Notes under the pieces: model-generated | Told to the model about the DNA's origin: nothing | Seen by the model: the letters and a program-made list of their open reading frames with translations, nothing else | Databases searched by the model: none | Assembly (NCBI GenBank): GCA_016790435.1 | Contig: JAEUPE010000201.1 | Span: 1 to 39,695 of the forward strand | Reading direction: 5' to 3' | Length of the DNA: 39,695 bases | Origin: Rubrivivax sp. | GTDB taxonomy: Bacteria; Pseudomonadota; Gammaproteobacteria; Burkholderiales; Burkholderiaceae_C | Translations under genes and position numbers: made by a program | In this document: positions 1 through 7,661 of the stretch, in pieces | Position numbering within the stretch: the stretch's first letter is position 1 | How the letters are laid out: each line of letters opens with the position of its first letter

Positions 1-137
1 GTGCGGCCGACCTCGGGCAGGTCGACGAAGACCACGTCGCCGAGCGCGTCCTGCGCGTGCAGCGTGATGCCGACGACGGCGGCTTCGTGGTCTTCGATGT
101 TGATCCACTCGTGGTCGGGGGTGAACATGGTCGTCAT
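1..137 (-). CDS. gcvH: Glycine cleavage system H protein, N-terminal part (cut by window edge)
   Basis: Only the first 45 or so codons are present; the rest lies left of the window. The translation begins [11 protein letters not shown] and continues through a stretch ending [10 protein letters not shown], which is the usual N-terminus of GcvH, the lipoyl carrier that shuttles the aminomethyl group between the P and T proteins. The lipoyl-lysine region is not in the window. The ATG at 137 is preferred over the in-frame ATG at 128 because a GAGGAG ribosome-binding site lies about 9 bases upstream of it. It follows gcvT by 85 bases on the same strand and should share the riboswitch-controlled transcript. 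gcvP is expected next, outside the window (inference). Confidence 0.93.
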   Translation of the reverse strand, partial: MTTMFTPDHEWINIEDHEAAVVGITLHAQDALGDVVFVDLPEVGR

Positions 138-222
138 GGGCAGGGGCTCCTCGGTGGGTGGCGGGGGAGGGTTGTCGGGGGTCGGTTGCGCGCCGGGCGG
201 CGCGGAGCGGCGCAGGGGCGGT

Positions 223-1371
223 TCAGCCGCGGTGGTAGCGGTGCGGGGTGAAGGGCATCGGGCTCACGCGCATCGGCACGCGCTTGCCGCGCACCTCGGC
301 ATGAACCTCGCTGTGCAGCTGCGCGTGGTCCTGCGTCAGGTAGGCCATCGCGATCGGCTGGTTGACGGTGGGGGCGAGCGTGCCGCTGGTGACCTTGCCG
401 ATGGCATGGCCCTGCGCGTCGAAGACCGGCGCGCCTTCGCGCACCGGCACGCGCTCCAGGCCGACGAGGCCGACGCGCTTGCTCGGCGCGCCGCCGGCCA
501 GGTGGCCCTCGATGGCGGCGGCGCCGGGGTACCCGCCGGCACGTGCGCCGCCGGGGCGCCGCACCTTCTGGATGGCCCAGGTGAGGCCCGCCTCCACAGG
601 GCTCGTCTTCTCGTCGATGTCGTGACCGTAGAGGCACAGCCCGGCCTCGAGGCGCAGCGTGTCGCGCGCGCCCAGGCCGGCAGCCAGCACGCCCGGCTGC
701 GCCAGCAGTTGCATGGCGAGCGCCGTGGCGCCGTCGGCCGGCACGGAGATCTCGAAGCCATCCTCGCCGGTGTATCCCGAGCGGGTGACGAAGCAACGCT
801 GGCCCGCCAGCTCGAACACGCCGCCGGTCATGAACACGAGCTGCGCCACGGCCGGATTGAGGCGAGAGAGCGCGGCAACGGCGGTGGGGCCCTGCAGCGC
901 GAGCAGGGCCCGCTCGGGCATCGGCACGACTTGGCAGCGGTGGCCGATGTGCGTGACCAGGTGGCGGAGGTCGGCCTCCTTGCAGGCCGCGTTGACCACC
1001 AGGAAGAGGTCGCCGAAGCCCTGCGCGGCGTCGCCGGCGCTGGGGCGCGTGACCATCAGGTCGTCGAGCAGGCCCCCGCTCGCGTTGGTGAAGAGCGCAT
1101 AGCGCTGGCGGCCGGGCGCGAGGTCCACGACATCCACGGGCACCAGCGTCTCGAGCGCCGCCGCGGCGTCGGCGCCGACCAGCCGCAGCTGGCCCATGTG
1201 CGAGACGTCGAAGAGAGCCGCCGACGTGCGGCAATGCTTGTGCTCGGCGATGACGCCGCCGGCGTACTGCACCGGCATCGAGTAGCCGGCGAAAGGCACC
1301 ATCCTGGCGCCCAGCTTCAGGTGCAAGGCGTGCAGCGGGGTCTGCAGCAGCTCGGTGGTCGGCTCGGACAT
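223..1371 (-). CDS. gcvT: Glycine cleavage system T protein (aminomethyltransferase)
   Basis: This 382-residue protein has the usual GcvT length. It transfers the methylene group from the aminomethyl-lipoyl H protein to tetrahydrofolate and releases ammonia (family knowledge). Seen in the sequence: [10 protein letters not shown] near residue 30, DVSHMGQL near 60, an LLDDLMVTR segment near 100 that carries the folate-binding aspartate, [11 protein letters not shown] in the middle, and a C-terminal GCV_T barrel domain ending in [10 protein letters not shown]. The ATG at 1371 starts [14 protein letters not shown], matching the family; the frame stays open upstream, but that part overlaps the riboswitch leader and is not protein-like. 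It is the first gene of a gcvT-gcvH operon and is regulated by the glycine riboswitch in its 5' leader. Confidence 0.95.
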   Translation of the reverse strand: MSEPTTELLQTPLHALHLKLGARMVPFAGYSMPVQYAGGVIAEHKHCRTSAALFDVSHMGQLRLVGADAAAALETLVPVDVVDLAPGRQRYALFTNASGGLLDDLMVTRPSAGDAAQGFGDLFLVVNAACKEADLRHLVTHIGHRCQVVPMPERALLALQGPTAVAALSRLNPAVAQLVFMTGGVFELAGQRCFVTRSGYTGEDGFEISVPADGATALAMQLLAQPGVLAAGLGARDTLRLEAGLCLYGHDIDEKTSPVEAGLTWAIQKVRRPGGARAGGYPGAAAIEGHLAGGAPSKRVGLVGLERVPVREGAPVFDAQGHAIGKVTSGTLAPTVNQPIAMAYLTQDHAQLHSEVHAEVRGKRVPMRVSPMPFTPHRYHRG

Positions 1372-1444
1372 CGTGGGCTTCTTCCCTCTGCGGTGGCCAT
1401 GTTCGGCTCGCCGGATCCGTGTGGATCGGCGTGTCGTCCGGGCC

Positions 1445-1697
1445 CCGCTGTCCGCTTTACCTGAGAGATTCGGCGCTGCCCCAACCGGAGCCCAAACAAG
1501 ATTCGGGCGCCGGCCGGCAGTCCTTGCCCCTTCGGTGGGCCGCCGCGGTTGCCCGCGAGGGCCTCTCTCCAGTGAGGAAGAAAGCCAGTCCCTTTTGCCT
1601 GAGCGTTTCGCCGGAACGGCAGCCAAGAAGGCTCCCGGGCCGGCTCGCCTTCGGCGGCCGCGGGCCGGGTCACGGCCGCGCAACTCTCTCCTGGCCG
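1445..1697 (-). ncRNA. Tandem glycine riboswitch in the gcvT leader
   Basis: Read on the minus strand, the leader contains two consecutive aptamers with the conserved glycine-riboswitch elements. Aptamer 1 (about 1697-1584) opens with GGAGAGAGTTG, has CCGAAGGCGAGC in the middle and closes with GCTCAGGCAAAAGGGAC. Aptamer 2 (about 1574-1445) opens with CTGGAGAGAG, has CACCGAAGGGGCAA and closes with AATCTCTCAGGTAAAGCGGA. A linker of roughly ten bases separates them. Such tandem aptamers normally switch on glycine-cleavage genes when glycine is plentiful. The region from 1444 to 1372 would hold the expression platform; I see no strong terminator with a U tract there, so control of translation is possible (inference). 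Confidence 0.95.
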
Positions 1698-1701
1698 AGG
1701 C

Positions 1702-1731
1702 AGTGTAGCAGCGCCAATGCGATGGGTTCGA
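1702..1731 (-). promoter_or_regulatory. Probable sigma70 promoter for the gcv riboswitch transcript
   Basis: On the minus strand a good -10 box, TACACT, sits at 1707-1702. A weak -35-like TCGAAC lies at 1731-1726, 18 bases away. Transcription starting about 6-7 bases after the -10 box would begin almost exactly at the first base of aptamer 1, which is the main support for the assignment. The -35 box is poor, so only the -10 position is reasonably firm. Confidence 0.6.
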
Positions 1732-1843
1732 GGCCAGCGGCGCGCCCGCAGGCGACGCCAACGAGGGGCCCGTGCCACGAGGCATCATGCCGACACTGCC
1801 ATGACGCGCCCGATGCCCCAGTCGCACTAGCGACGCACTCGCG

Positions 1844-2743
1844 ATGAACTACGCCGGTCGCTTCGCCCCCACGCCTTCAGGCCCGCTGCATGCGGGCTCG
1901 CTCGTGGCGGCGCTCGCGAGCTGGCTCGACGCGCGCGCGCATTGCGGGCGCTGGCTCGTGCGCATCGAGGACGTCGACCGGCCGCGCTGCGTGCCCGGCG
2001 TGGCCGAGGTCATTCTCGGGCAGCTCGCACGCTGTGCTCTCGTGCCCGACGAACCGCCGCTGGTGCAGTCCGGCCGAGACGCGGCCTACGACGCGGCGCT
2101 GCAGCGCCTGCGTGCCGAGGGCCTCGCCTACGACTGCGCCTGCACGCGCCGGGAGATCGACGATGCGCTCGTGCGCCAGGGCCGCGCGCACGCGCGGCAC
2201 GGCGAGCGCATCTATCCCGGCACCTGCAGGGCGGGCGTGCCGCCGCGCCTGCGTGGGCGACCGGCGCGCGCGGTGCGGCTGCTCACGCTGCGGGGTGCCG
2301 AGCCGGTGTGCATCGACTGGTGGGACCGCCGCCTCGGCGCGCAGGCGCAGAACGTGACGGAGGCGGTGGGCGACTTCGTGCTGCGGCGCGCCGACGGCTG
2401 CTGGGCCTATCAACTCGCCGTGGTCGTGGACGACGCGGCGCAGGGCATCACCCATGTCGTCCGCGGCGAGGACCTCGCCGACAACACAGCGCGGCAGATC
2501 CTGCTGCAGCGCGACCTCGGGCTGCAGACGCCGCGGTACCTGCACACGCCGCTCGTGCTGGGGGCCGACGGCGCCAAGCTCAGCAAGCAGAACGGCGCGC
2601 GTGCGCTGGACCTGGCCGATCCGGTGGCGGCGCTGCAGGCGGCGGCCGCGGTGCTGGGCCTGCCGCACCGGCCCGCCGACACGCCGGCGCGGTGGCTGGC
2701 CGAGGCGGTGCCCGCCTGGGCTGGCATCATCGCGGGTTCCTAG
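1844..2743 (+). CDS. gluQ: Glutamyl-Q tRNA(Asp) synthetase
   Basis: This 299-residue GluRS paralogue lacks the anticodon-binding domain. It charges glutamate onto the queuosine base at position 34 of tRNA(Asp) (family knowledge). Seen: [13 protein letters not shown] at the N-terminus (the HIGH-type motif), IEDVDRPR near residue 45, a CAC pair followed by YPGTC that matches the zinc site of this family, and KLSKQNGA near 250 as the KMSKS counterpart. The length matches stand-alone GluQRS and is far shorter than GltX. The ATG at 1844 gives the standard [13 protein letters not shown] start. A small perfect hairpin (stem GTCGC, 1821-1834) lies just upstream. The FKBP gene follows 27 bases later on the same strand, probably in one transcript. 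Confidence 0.94.
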   Translation: MNYAGRFAPTPSGPLHAGSLVAALASWLDARAHCGRWLVRIEDVDRPRCVPGVAEVILGQLARCALVPDEPPLVQSGRDAAYDAALQRLRAEGLAYDCACTRREIDDALVRQGRAHARHGERIYPGTCRAGVPPRLRGRPARAVRLLTLRGAEPVCIDWWDRRLGAQAQNVTEAVGDFVLRRADGCWAYQLAVVVDDAAQGITHVVRGEDLADNTARQILLQRDLGLQTPRYLHTPLVLGADGAKLSKQNGARALDLADPVAALQAAAAVLGLPHRPADTPARWLAEAVPAWAGIIAGS

Positions 2744-2770
2744 CAAACCCCTTGACCCAAGGACGACGAC

Positions 2771-3127
2771 ATGACCACCACCGCCAGTGGCCTGCAGTAC
2801 GAAGACACCGCGCCGGGCACCGGCGCCGAAGCCGTGGCCGGCAAGACCGTGCGCGTGCACTACACCGGCTGGCTGCACGACGTGAATGCCAACGACTCGC
2901 GCGGCCGCAAGTTCGACTCGAGCAAGGACCGCGGCCAGCCGTTCGCCTTCCGCCTGGGGGGCGGCGAAGTCATCCGCGGCTGGGACGAAGGCGTGCAAGG
3001 CATGAAGGTCGGTGGCACGCGCGTGCTCACGATCCCAGCCGACCTCGGCTACGGCGCCCGCGGTGCGGGCGGCGTCATCCCGCCGAACGCGACCCTCGTC
3101 TTCGAGGTGGAGTTGCTGGGCGTCTGA
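2771..3127 (+). CDS. FKBP-type peptidyl-prolyl cis-trans isomerase
   Basis: This 118-residue single-domain FKBP catalyses cis-trans isomerisation of X-Pro bonds. No signal peptide is visible, so it is probably cytoplasmic. Seen: VHYTGWL near residue 30, [14 protein letters not shown], the core [20 protein letters not shown], then [17 protein letters not shown] and a closing FEVELL strand. Together these line the FKBP active-site pocket. The start is supported by an AAGGA ribosome-binding site about 8 bases upstream. It closely resembles the small FKBPs common in Burkholderiales; the client proteins are unknown. Confidence 0.95.
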   Translation: MTTTASGLQYEDTAPGTGAEAVAGKTVRVHYTGWLHDVNANDSRGRKFDSSKDRGQPFAFRLGGGEVIRGWDEGVQGMKVGGTRVLTIPADLGYGARGAGGVIPPNATLVFEVELLGV

Positions 3128-3144
3128 GGTCGGCGCCGCGCATC

Positions 3145-3158
3145 GGGGCTTCGCGCCC
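3145..3158. terminator. Weak hairpin between convergent genes (possible terminator)
   Basis: GGGGC-TT-C-GCGCCC can fold into a short stem with one bulged G between the convergent FKBP and PHP genes. There is no T tract, so function as an intrinsic terminator is uncertain. Confidence 0.25.
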
Positions 3159-3187
3159 ATGACGGGCCGGCGTCCGCACGGCGCCGG

Positions 3188-4057
3188 TCAGGCGGGCACG
3201 ACGCGCCCTTCGATGCGTTCGGCGAGCGCCTCCCACACCGGCCTCAGCCGCCCCGGCAGGTCGGGCAGCGAGCCGAGCGCGGTGCGGCTTTCCTCGGGCG
3301 AGTGGAAATCGCTGCCCCTCGAGGCGAGCAGGTCGAATTCGAGCGCCGTGTCGGCAAAGCGCACCTGCTCGGCGCTGCTGTGGCTGCCGGTGACCACCTC
3401 GACACCGGTGCCGCCGTGCGCCATGAACTCGGTGAAGAGCGCATATTCCTCGTTGGCGGTGAACTTGTAGCGCCCCGGATGGGCGATGACGGCGACACCG
3501 CCGGCACCGCGGATCCAGCCCACGGCATCGGACAGGCGTGCCCATTGGTGCACCACGTAACCCGGCTTGCCCTCGGTGAGGTAGCGCCTGAAGACCTCGT
3601 GCGTGTGCGCGCACACGCCCTGCTCGACGAGGTAGCGCGCGAAGTGCGTGCGCGAGATCAGGTCCGGGTTGCCGACGTGGCGCAGCGCGCCCTCGAAGGC
3701 ACCCGCGATGCCGGCCTGCGCCAGCCCGTCGGCCATCTGCCGCGCGCGTTCGCGGCGCCCGGCGCGCGTGGCGGCCAGGCCCGCGCAAAGCCGTGCGTCG
3801 TCGGGGTCGATGCCCAGGCCGACGATGTGCACCGTCTCACCGGCGAAGCTGACCGAGACCTCGACCCCGCCGACCCAGGCCATGCCGAGGTCGAGCGCCG
3901 CTTCGCGGGCCCGGTGCTGGCCCGAGACCTCGTCGTGATCGGTCAGGGCCCACAACTGCACGCCGCCCTCGGCGGCTCGTGCGGCCACCGCTTCCGGAGC
4001 GAGCGTGCCGTCCGAGATGTTCGAGTGGGAGTGGAGGTCGGCGTTGAGAAGATGCAC
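3188..4057 (-). CDS. PHP-domain phosphoesterase (YciV/RNase AM, nucleoside 3',5'-bisphosphatase family)
   Basis: This 289-residue protein has the polymerase-and-histidinol-phosphatase (PHP) fold. The N-terminal NADLHSHSNISDG supplies the first metal ligands, LTDHDEVSG near residue 38 and GVEVSV near 64 are the next two motifs, and VIAHPGRYKF and SRGSDFHSP supply later histidine and aspartate ligands. The family includes E. coli YciV (Rnm), which removes phosphates from 3',5'-bisphosphonucleotides and trims 5' ends of RNA. The start must be the GTG at 4057, because DLHSH lies only six codons downstream. A GATAAT box 8 bases before that GTG suggests a nearly leaderless mRNA. The exact substrate is inferred from the family. 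Confidence 0.88.
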   Translation of the reverse strand: MHLLNADLHSHSNISDGTLAPEAVAARAAEGGVQLWALTDHDEVSGQHRAREAALDLGMAWVGGVEVSVSFAGETVHIVGLGIDPDDARLCAGLAATRAGRRERARQMADGLAQAGIAGAFEGALRHVGNPDLISRTHFARYLVEQGVCAHTHEVFRRYLTEGKPGYVVHQWARLSDAVGWIRGAGGVAVIAHPGRYKFTANEEYALFTEFMAHGGTGVEVVTGSHSSAEQVRFADTALEFDLLASRGSDFHSPEESRTALGSLPDLPGRLRPVWEALAERIEGRVVPA

Positions 4058-4065
4058 GGGCCTTG

Positions 4066-4071
4066 ATTATC
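4066..4071 (-). promoter_or_regulatory. -10 box (GATAAT) immediately upstream of the PHP gene
   Basis: GATAAT on the minus strand ends 8 bases before the GTG start codon and leaves no room for a ribosome-binding site. This implies transcription from about the first base of the coding region. No convincing -35 box is visible. Confidence 0.45.
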
Positions 4072-4105
4072 CCGGCGCGGCCCCGGCCGACGTCGGGAGA
4101 AGGGC

Positions 4106-5395
4106 CTATTCGCCGCGCAATTCGACCGCCGGTTGCACGCGGCTGGCGCGCCAGCTCGGGTACAGCGTGGCCACGAAGGCGAGCGCCAGGGAGGCGAGCG
4201 CGATGGGCACGATGTCGCTGGCCAGCGGCAGGCTCGGCATGCGGCTGATGAAGTAGACGCTGGCCGGCAGGAGCTTCGTGCCGAGCAGCCGCTCGATGGC
4301 CGGCACGATGTGGCCGATGTTGAGCGCCACGGCGAGCCCGATCGTCACGCCCAGCGCCGTGCCGACGACCCCGGCGGCCGCCCCCTGCACGAAGAAGATG
4401 CCCATGATGGAGCGTGGGCTGGCGCCGAGCGTGCGCAGGATGGCGATGTCGGCGCGCTTGTCGGTCACGGTCATCACGAGCGTGCTGACGAGGTTGAAGG
4501 CGGCCACGGCGACGATGAGCACGAGGATCAGCCCGAGCATGCGCTTTTGCAGGGCCACGGCCTCGAACCAGGTGCGGTTGGTCTGAGTCCAGTCGCGCAC
4601 GACCACGTCCGGGCCGAGCTCGCGCGCCAGCCGCGCCGCGACCGCGGGCGCCTGCAGCGGGTCGGCGAGGCGCAGCTGCAGCGCCACGGGGCCGGGCAGG
4701 TCGAGCAGGGTTGCGGCATCGGCGGCGTGCACGTAGGCGTAGGCGCTGTCGTACTCGTAGTGCCCGGCTTCGAAGGTGCCGGCCAGCACGAAGCGGAAGG
4801 TGCGCGGCAGCGATGCGTTGTCGCCCCCTTCGCCGAAGGCGCTGCGGCGTGGCGGCAGCACCACCGCCACCGGGTCGCCGCGCTTCAGGCCGAGCGAGCG
4901 CGCCAGCTCGACACCGAGCACGATGGCCATCGTGCCGGGGGCCAGCGCCGCCAGGGCGGGGTCGCGCGCGGCCGCGAGGCGGCCGACGAGCGGTGTGACG
5001 TTCGCCTCCTGGGCCGGCACGATGCCGCGCAGCAGGGCGCCGCGCAACGTCTCGCCCGTGCCGACGAGGGCCTGCAGTTGCAGGAAGGGCGCGCTGCCCT
5101 GCACCGCGGGCTCGCGCGCCGCCGCGGCCGCCAGCGCACCACCGCGCGCCAACGTGCCGCCGCCGACGTCGTGCAACTCGACATGCGCGATGACGTCGAG
5201 CATGCGGTCGCGCACCTCCTTCTGGAAGCCGTTCATGACCGAGAGCACGACGATGAGCGCGGCCACGCCGAGCGCGATGCCGAGCATCGAGAAGCCGGCG
5301 ATGAAGTTGATGAAGCGGTTGTGGCGCGCCCCGCGCCCGGCGCGCAGGTAGCGCCAGCCGACCTGCCATTCGTACGAGGCGATCCACGCGGACAT
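4106..5395 (-). CDS. lolE: Lipoprotein-releasing ABC permease, LolC/LolE family (second copy)
   Basis: This 429-residue inner-membrane permease has the FtsX/MacB-type layout: one N-terminal membrane helix (about 28-52, containing [19 protein letters not shown]), a large periplasmic domain (about 55-285), and three C-terminal helices, the first around [16 protein letters not shown] and the last around [13 protein letters not shown]. With LolD it extracts outer-membrane lipoproteins from the inner membrane and passes them to LolA. It is third in a lolC-lolD-lolE order, hence the name, but LolC and LolE cannot be told apart safely by eye. Its C-terminus ends PAVELRGE, an unusual version of the family's ending. 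It shares long near-identical DNA blocks with the gene at 6180-7478. Confidence 0.9.
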   Translation of the reverse strand: MSAWIASYEWQVGWRYLRAGRGARHNRFINFIAGFSMLGIALGVAALIVVLSVMNGFQKEVRDRMLDVIAHVELHDVGGGTLARGGALAAAAAREPAVQGSAPFLQLQALVGTGETLRGALLRGIVPAQEANVTPLVGRLAAARDPALAALAPGTMAIVLGVELARSLGLKRGDPVAVVLPPRRSAFGEGGDNASLPRTFRFVLAGTFEAGHYEYDSAYAYVHAADAATLLDLPGPVALQLRLADPLQAPAVAARLARELGPDVVVRDWTQTNRTWFEAVALQKRMLGLILVLIVAVAAFNLVSTLVMTVTDKRADIAILRTLGASPRSIMGIFFVQGAAAGVVGTALGVTIGLAVALNIGHIVPAIERLLGTKLLPASVYFISRMPSLPLASDIVPIALASLALAFVATLYPSWRASRVQPAVELRGE

Positions 5396-5408
5396 CTCGG
5401 CCTCAGCC

Positions 5409-5490
5409 CAGCGGCCGCCGCGGAACCGGCTTTGCCGGGCCGCTGGCGGCGCCCCCCGGGGGGGGAGGCGCCGAAGGCGCTACGGGGGGG
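5409..5490. repeat. GC-rich hairpin element between lolD and lolE
   Basis: The spacer holds nested inverted repeats. CAGCGGC (5409-5415) pairs with GCCGCTG (5439-5445) and encloses a perfect CCGGC-TTT-GCCGG hairpin (5426-5438). A GGCGCC-rich palindrome with runs of C and G follows, ending in a G run just before the lolD stop codon. I recall similar G-run/GGCGCC spacers from Burkholderiales genomes, so a dispersed repeat family is plausible. It could act as an attenuator or an mRNA-stabilising hairpin between the two genes. Confidence 0.6.
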
Positions 5491-5491
5491 G

Positions 5492-6187
5492 TCATAGACG
5501 AAGCGTGCGGTCGCAGCGCGCCGCGAGCGCCGGGTCGTGCGTGACGACGACGAAGGCCGTGCCACGCTCGCGCGCCAGCGACAGCATCAGCTCGAACACC
5601 TGCTGCGCCGTGCCGCGGTCGAGGTTGCCCGTGGGCTCGTCGGCGAGCACGCAGGCCGGCTCTGCCACCAGCGCCCGCGCCACCGCCACGCGTTGCCGCT
5701 CGCCGCCCGAGAGCTGCCCGGGGTGATGCGCCACGCGCGGCCCCAGGCCCACACGTTCGAGCATCGCGCGCGCCTGTTCGCGCGCCGCGCCGGCCGCGAC
5801 GCGGCGGATGCGCAGCGGCATGGCCACGTTGTCGAGCGCGCTGAATTCGGGCAGTAGATGATGGAACTGGTAAACGAAGCCGAGATGCAGGTTGCGCCAG
5901 CGGCCCTGCTCGGCCGCGTCCATGGTGGCGAAGTCCCGGCCCATCAGCTCGACGCGGCCGGAGCTCGGCGCGTCGAGGCCGCCGAGCAGGTGCAGCAGCG
6001 TGCTCTTGCCCGAGCCCGAGGCGCCGACGACGGCGAGCGTCTCGCCGCGCACGACAGCGAGGTCCACGCCCTGCAGCACGGTCACGTCGAGCGCCGTGGC
6101 GCCGCTGCCCTCGCGGTAGCGCTTGTGCAGGTCGAAGGCGGCGAGCACCGGGTGCGCGGGGTCGGCGCCTTGCGGAGGGCTATTCAT
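5492..6187 (-). CDS. lolD: Lipoprotein-releasing system ATP-binding protein
   Basis: This 231-residue ABC ATPase powers lipoprotein release from the inner membrane. Seen: Walker [10 protein letters not shown] at 55-63, a Q-loop region [10 protein letters not shown] at about 105-114, signature LSGGERQ at 159-165, Walker B CVLADEP at 179-185 followed by TGNLD, and a switch histidine in VVVTHD. These match the LolD/MacB/FtsE branch, and the flanking LolC/E permeases settle the identity. Its ATG lies inside the end of the upstream permease gene (8-base overlap, ATGAATAG), which implies translational coupling. A 96-base structured spacer separates it from lolE downstream. Confidence 0.94.
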   Translation of the reverse strand: MNSPPQGADPAHPVLAAFDLHKRYREGSGATALDVTVLQGVDLAVVRGETLAVVGASGSGKSTLLHLLGGLDAPSSGRVELMGRDFATMDAAEQGRWRNLHLGFVYQFHHLLPEFSALDNVAMPLRIRRVAAGAAREQARAMLERVGLGPRVAHHPGQLSGGERQRVAVARALVAEPACVLADEPTGNLDRGTAQQVFELMLSLARERGTAFVVVTHDPALAARCDRTLRL

Positions 6188-7478
6188 GGCGCAGCGCCTC
6201 CACGGGCTTGGTGCGGCTGGCGCGCCAGCTCGGGTAGAGCGTGGCCACGAACGCGAGCACGAGGGCGATGGCGACCACCGGCACGATGTCGGCGGCGAGC
6301 GGCTGGCTCGGCATGCGGCTGATGAGATACACGCTGCCGGGCAGGAAGGCGATGCCGAGCAAACGTTCGATGGCCGGCACGATGGTGTCGATGTGGAAGG
6401 CCACGAGCAGCCCGAGCGCGAGCCCCGACATCGTGCCGATGATGCCGGCCGCCGCCCCCTGCACGACGAAGATGCCCATGATGGAGCGCGGGCTCGCGCC
6501 GAGCGTGCGCAGGATGGCGATGTCGGCGCGCTTGTCGGTCACGGTCATGACGAGGGTGCTGACGAGGTTGAAGGCGGCCACCGCGACGATGAGCGCGAGG
6601 ATGATGAACATCAGGCGCTTCTCCACCTGCACGGCGTCGAACCAGTTGCGGTTGCTGCGCGTCCAGTCGCGCACCTGCACGGCGGCGCCGGCGGCGGCGA
6701 ACGAGGCCTGCAGTTCCTCGGCGACGCGGCGCGCCTGCTGCGCGTCGGCCAGGCGCAGGTGCACGGCGCTGAGGCCGCCGGTGCGGTACAGGCGGGCCGC
6801 GTCGTCGATGTGCACGAGTGCAAAGCTGGCGTCGTTGTCGGGGTGCCCGGCGTGGAAGGTGCCGGCCACCGTGAACTGGCGCATGCGTGGCAGCACGCCC
6901 GCCGGCGTGACCTGGCCGCTGGGCGCCATCACCGTCACCTTGTCGCCGACGCGCACGCCGACGGCGCGCGCAAGTTCGGCGCCGAGGATGATCTGCCACG
7001 CGCCCGGCTGCAGCGTCGCGAAGAGGGCTCGTTCGCGCTCGGCCAGCGGCGTGACCTTCGCCTCCTCGGTGGGGTCGATGCCGCGCACCTGCGCGCCGCG
7101 CAGCGCGTCGCCCCGGCCGAGCAGCGCCTGCGTGGCCACGAAGGGTGCGGTGCCGCGCACCTGCGGGTGGCGTGCGGCCGCCGCGGCCGTGGCGCGCCAG
7201 TCGGGCAGCGCCTCGCCGTTGGGTGCATGCAACTCGACATGCGCCACCACCGACAGCATGCGGTCACGCACCTCCTTCTGGAAGCCATTCATCACCGACA
7301 GCACGATGATGAGCGCGGCCACGCCGAGCGCGATGCCCAGCACCGAGACGGCGCTGATGAAGGAGAGGAAGCCGCCGGCCGGCCGCCCGGCTGCCGCGCC
7401 ACCACGTCCGGCGCGGGTGTAGCGCCAGCCGATCAGCCATTCGTAGGGCCAGTCGGCGAGCAGGGAGGGGCGGCTCAT
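6180..7478 (-). CDS. lolC: Lipoprotein-releasing ABC permease, LolC/LolE family (first copy)
   Basis: This 432-residue permease begins [20 protein letters not shown] and has the same plan as the copy at 4106-5395: an N-terminal helix around [19 protein letters not shown], a periplasmic domain, and three C-terminal helices ending in [14 protein letters not shown]. It ends in PVEALRHE, close to the normal family ending. A glycine-rich insert (about 27-35) precedes the first helix. The ATG at 7478 is chosen because the open frame upstream is not protein-like and the homology starts there. It is first in the lolCDE operon, with a TAGCAT -10-like box at 7519-7514 and no obvious ribosome-binding site. 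Confidence 0.92.
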   Translation of the reverse strand: MSRPSLLADWPYEWLIGWRYTRAGRGGAAAGRPAGGFLSFISAVSVLGIALGVAALIIVLSVMNGFQKEVRDRMLSVVAHVELHAPNGEALPDWRATAAAAARHPQVRGTAPFVATQALLGRGDALRGAQVRGIDPTEEAKVTPLAERERALFATLQPGAWQIILGAELARAVGVRVGDKVTVMAPSGQVTPAGVLPRMRQFTVAGTFHAGHPDNDASFALVHIDDAARLYRTGGLSAVHLRLADAQQARRVAEELQASFAAAGAAVQVRDWTRSNRNWFDAVQVEKRLMFIILALIVAVAAFNLVSTLVMTVTDKRADIAILRTLGASPRSIMGIFVVQGAAAGIIGTMSGLALGLLVAFHIDTIVPAIERLLGIAFLPGSVYLISRMPSQPLAADIVPVVAIALVLAFVATLYPSWRASRTKPVEALRHE

Positions 7479-7648
7479 CGAGCCGCAGCGTGGCAAGGGC
7501 ACATGGGGCCCGGATGCTACCGGGCGAAGGACGAGTCCTTCGCGAAGACCCGCGATGAGGTCGCGTGGCGGCTCAGGTGCGGCTCGGATGACCGTGCGCA
7601 TGACGGCCTGGTGCGATGGGCTTGCGCCTGCGTGCAAGGCTGCGCCCG

Positions 7649-7654
7649 GATAAT
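7649..7654 (+). promoter_or_regulatory. -10 box (GATAAT) immediately upstream of the RpfE-type gene
   Basis: GATAAT ends 7 bases before the ATG at 7662, with no ribosome-binding site between, so the transcript would be nearly leaderless. A TTGCGC lies 21 bases upstream, too far to be a confident -35 box. Confidence 0.45.
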
Positions 7655-7661
7655 CCCCTGC

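Noticed and set aside
1-1464. 487-codon open frame on the plus strand antisense to gcvH/gcvT
   Set aside because: It is a high-GC shadow frame opposite genes with clear motifs, is rich in Arg/Ala/Gly/His and shows no domain.
5458-5490. Phase-variable poly-G tract controlling lolE
   Set aside because: The G runs lie between genes, not in a start region or promoter that I can identify, and loss of lolE function would probably be lethal.
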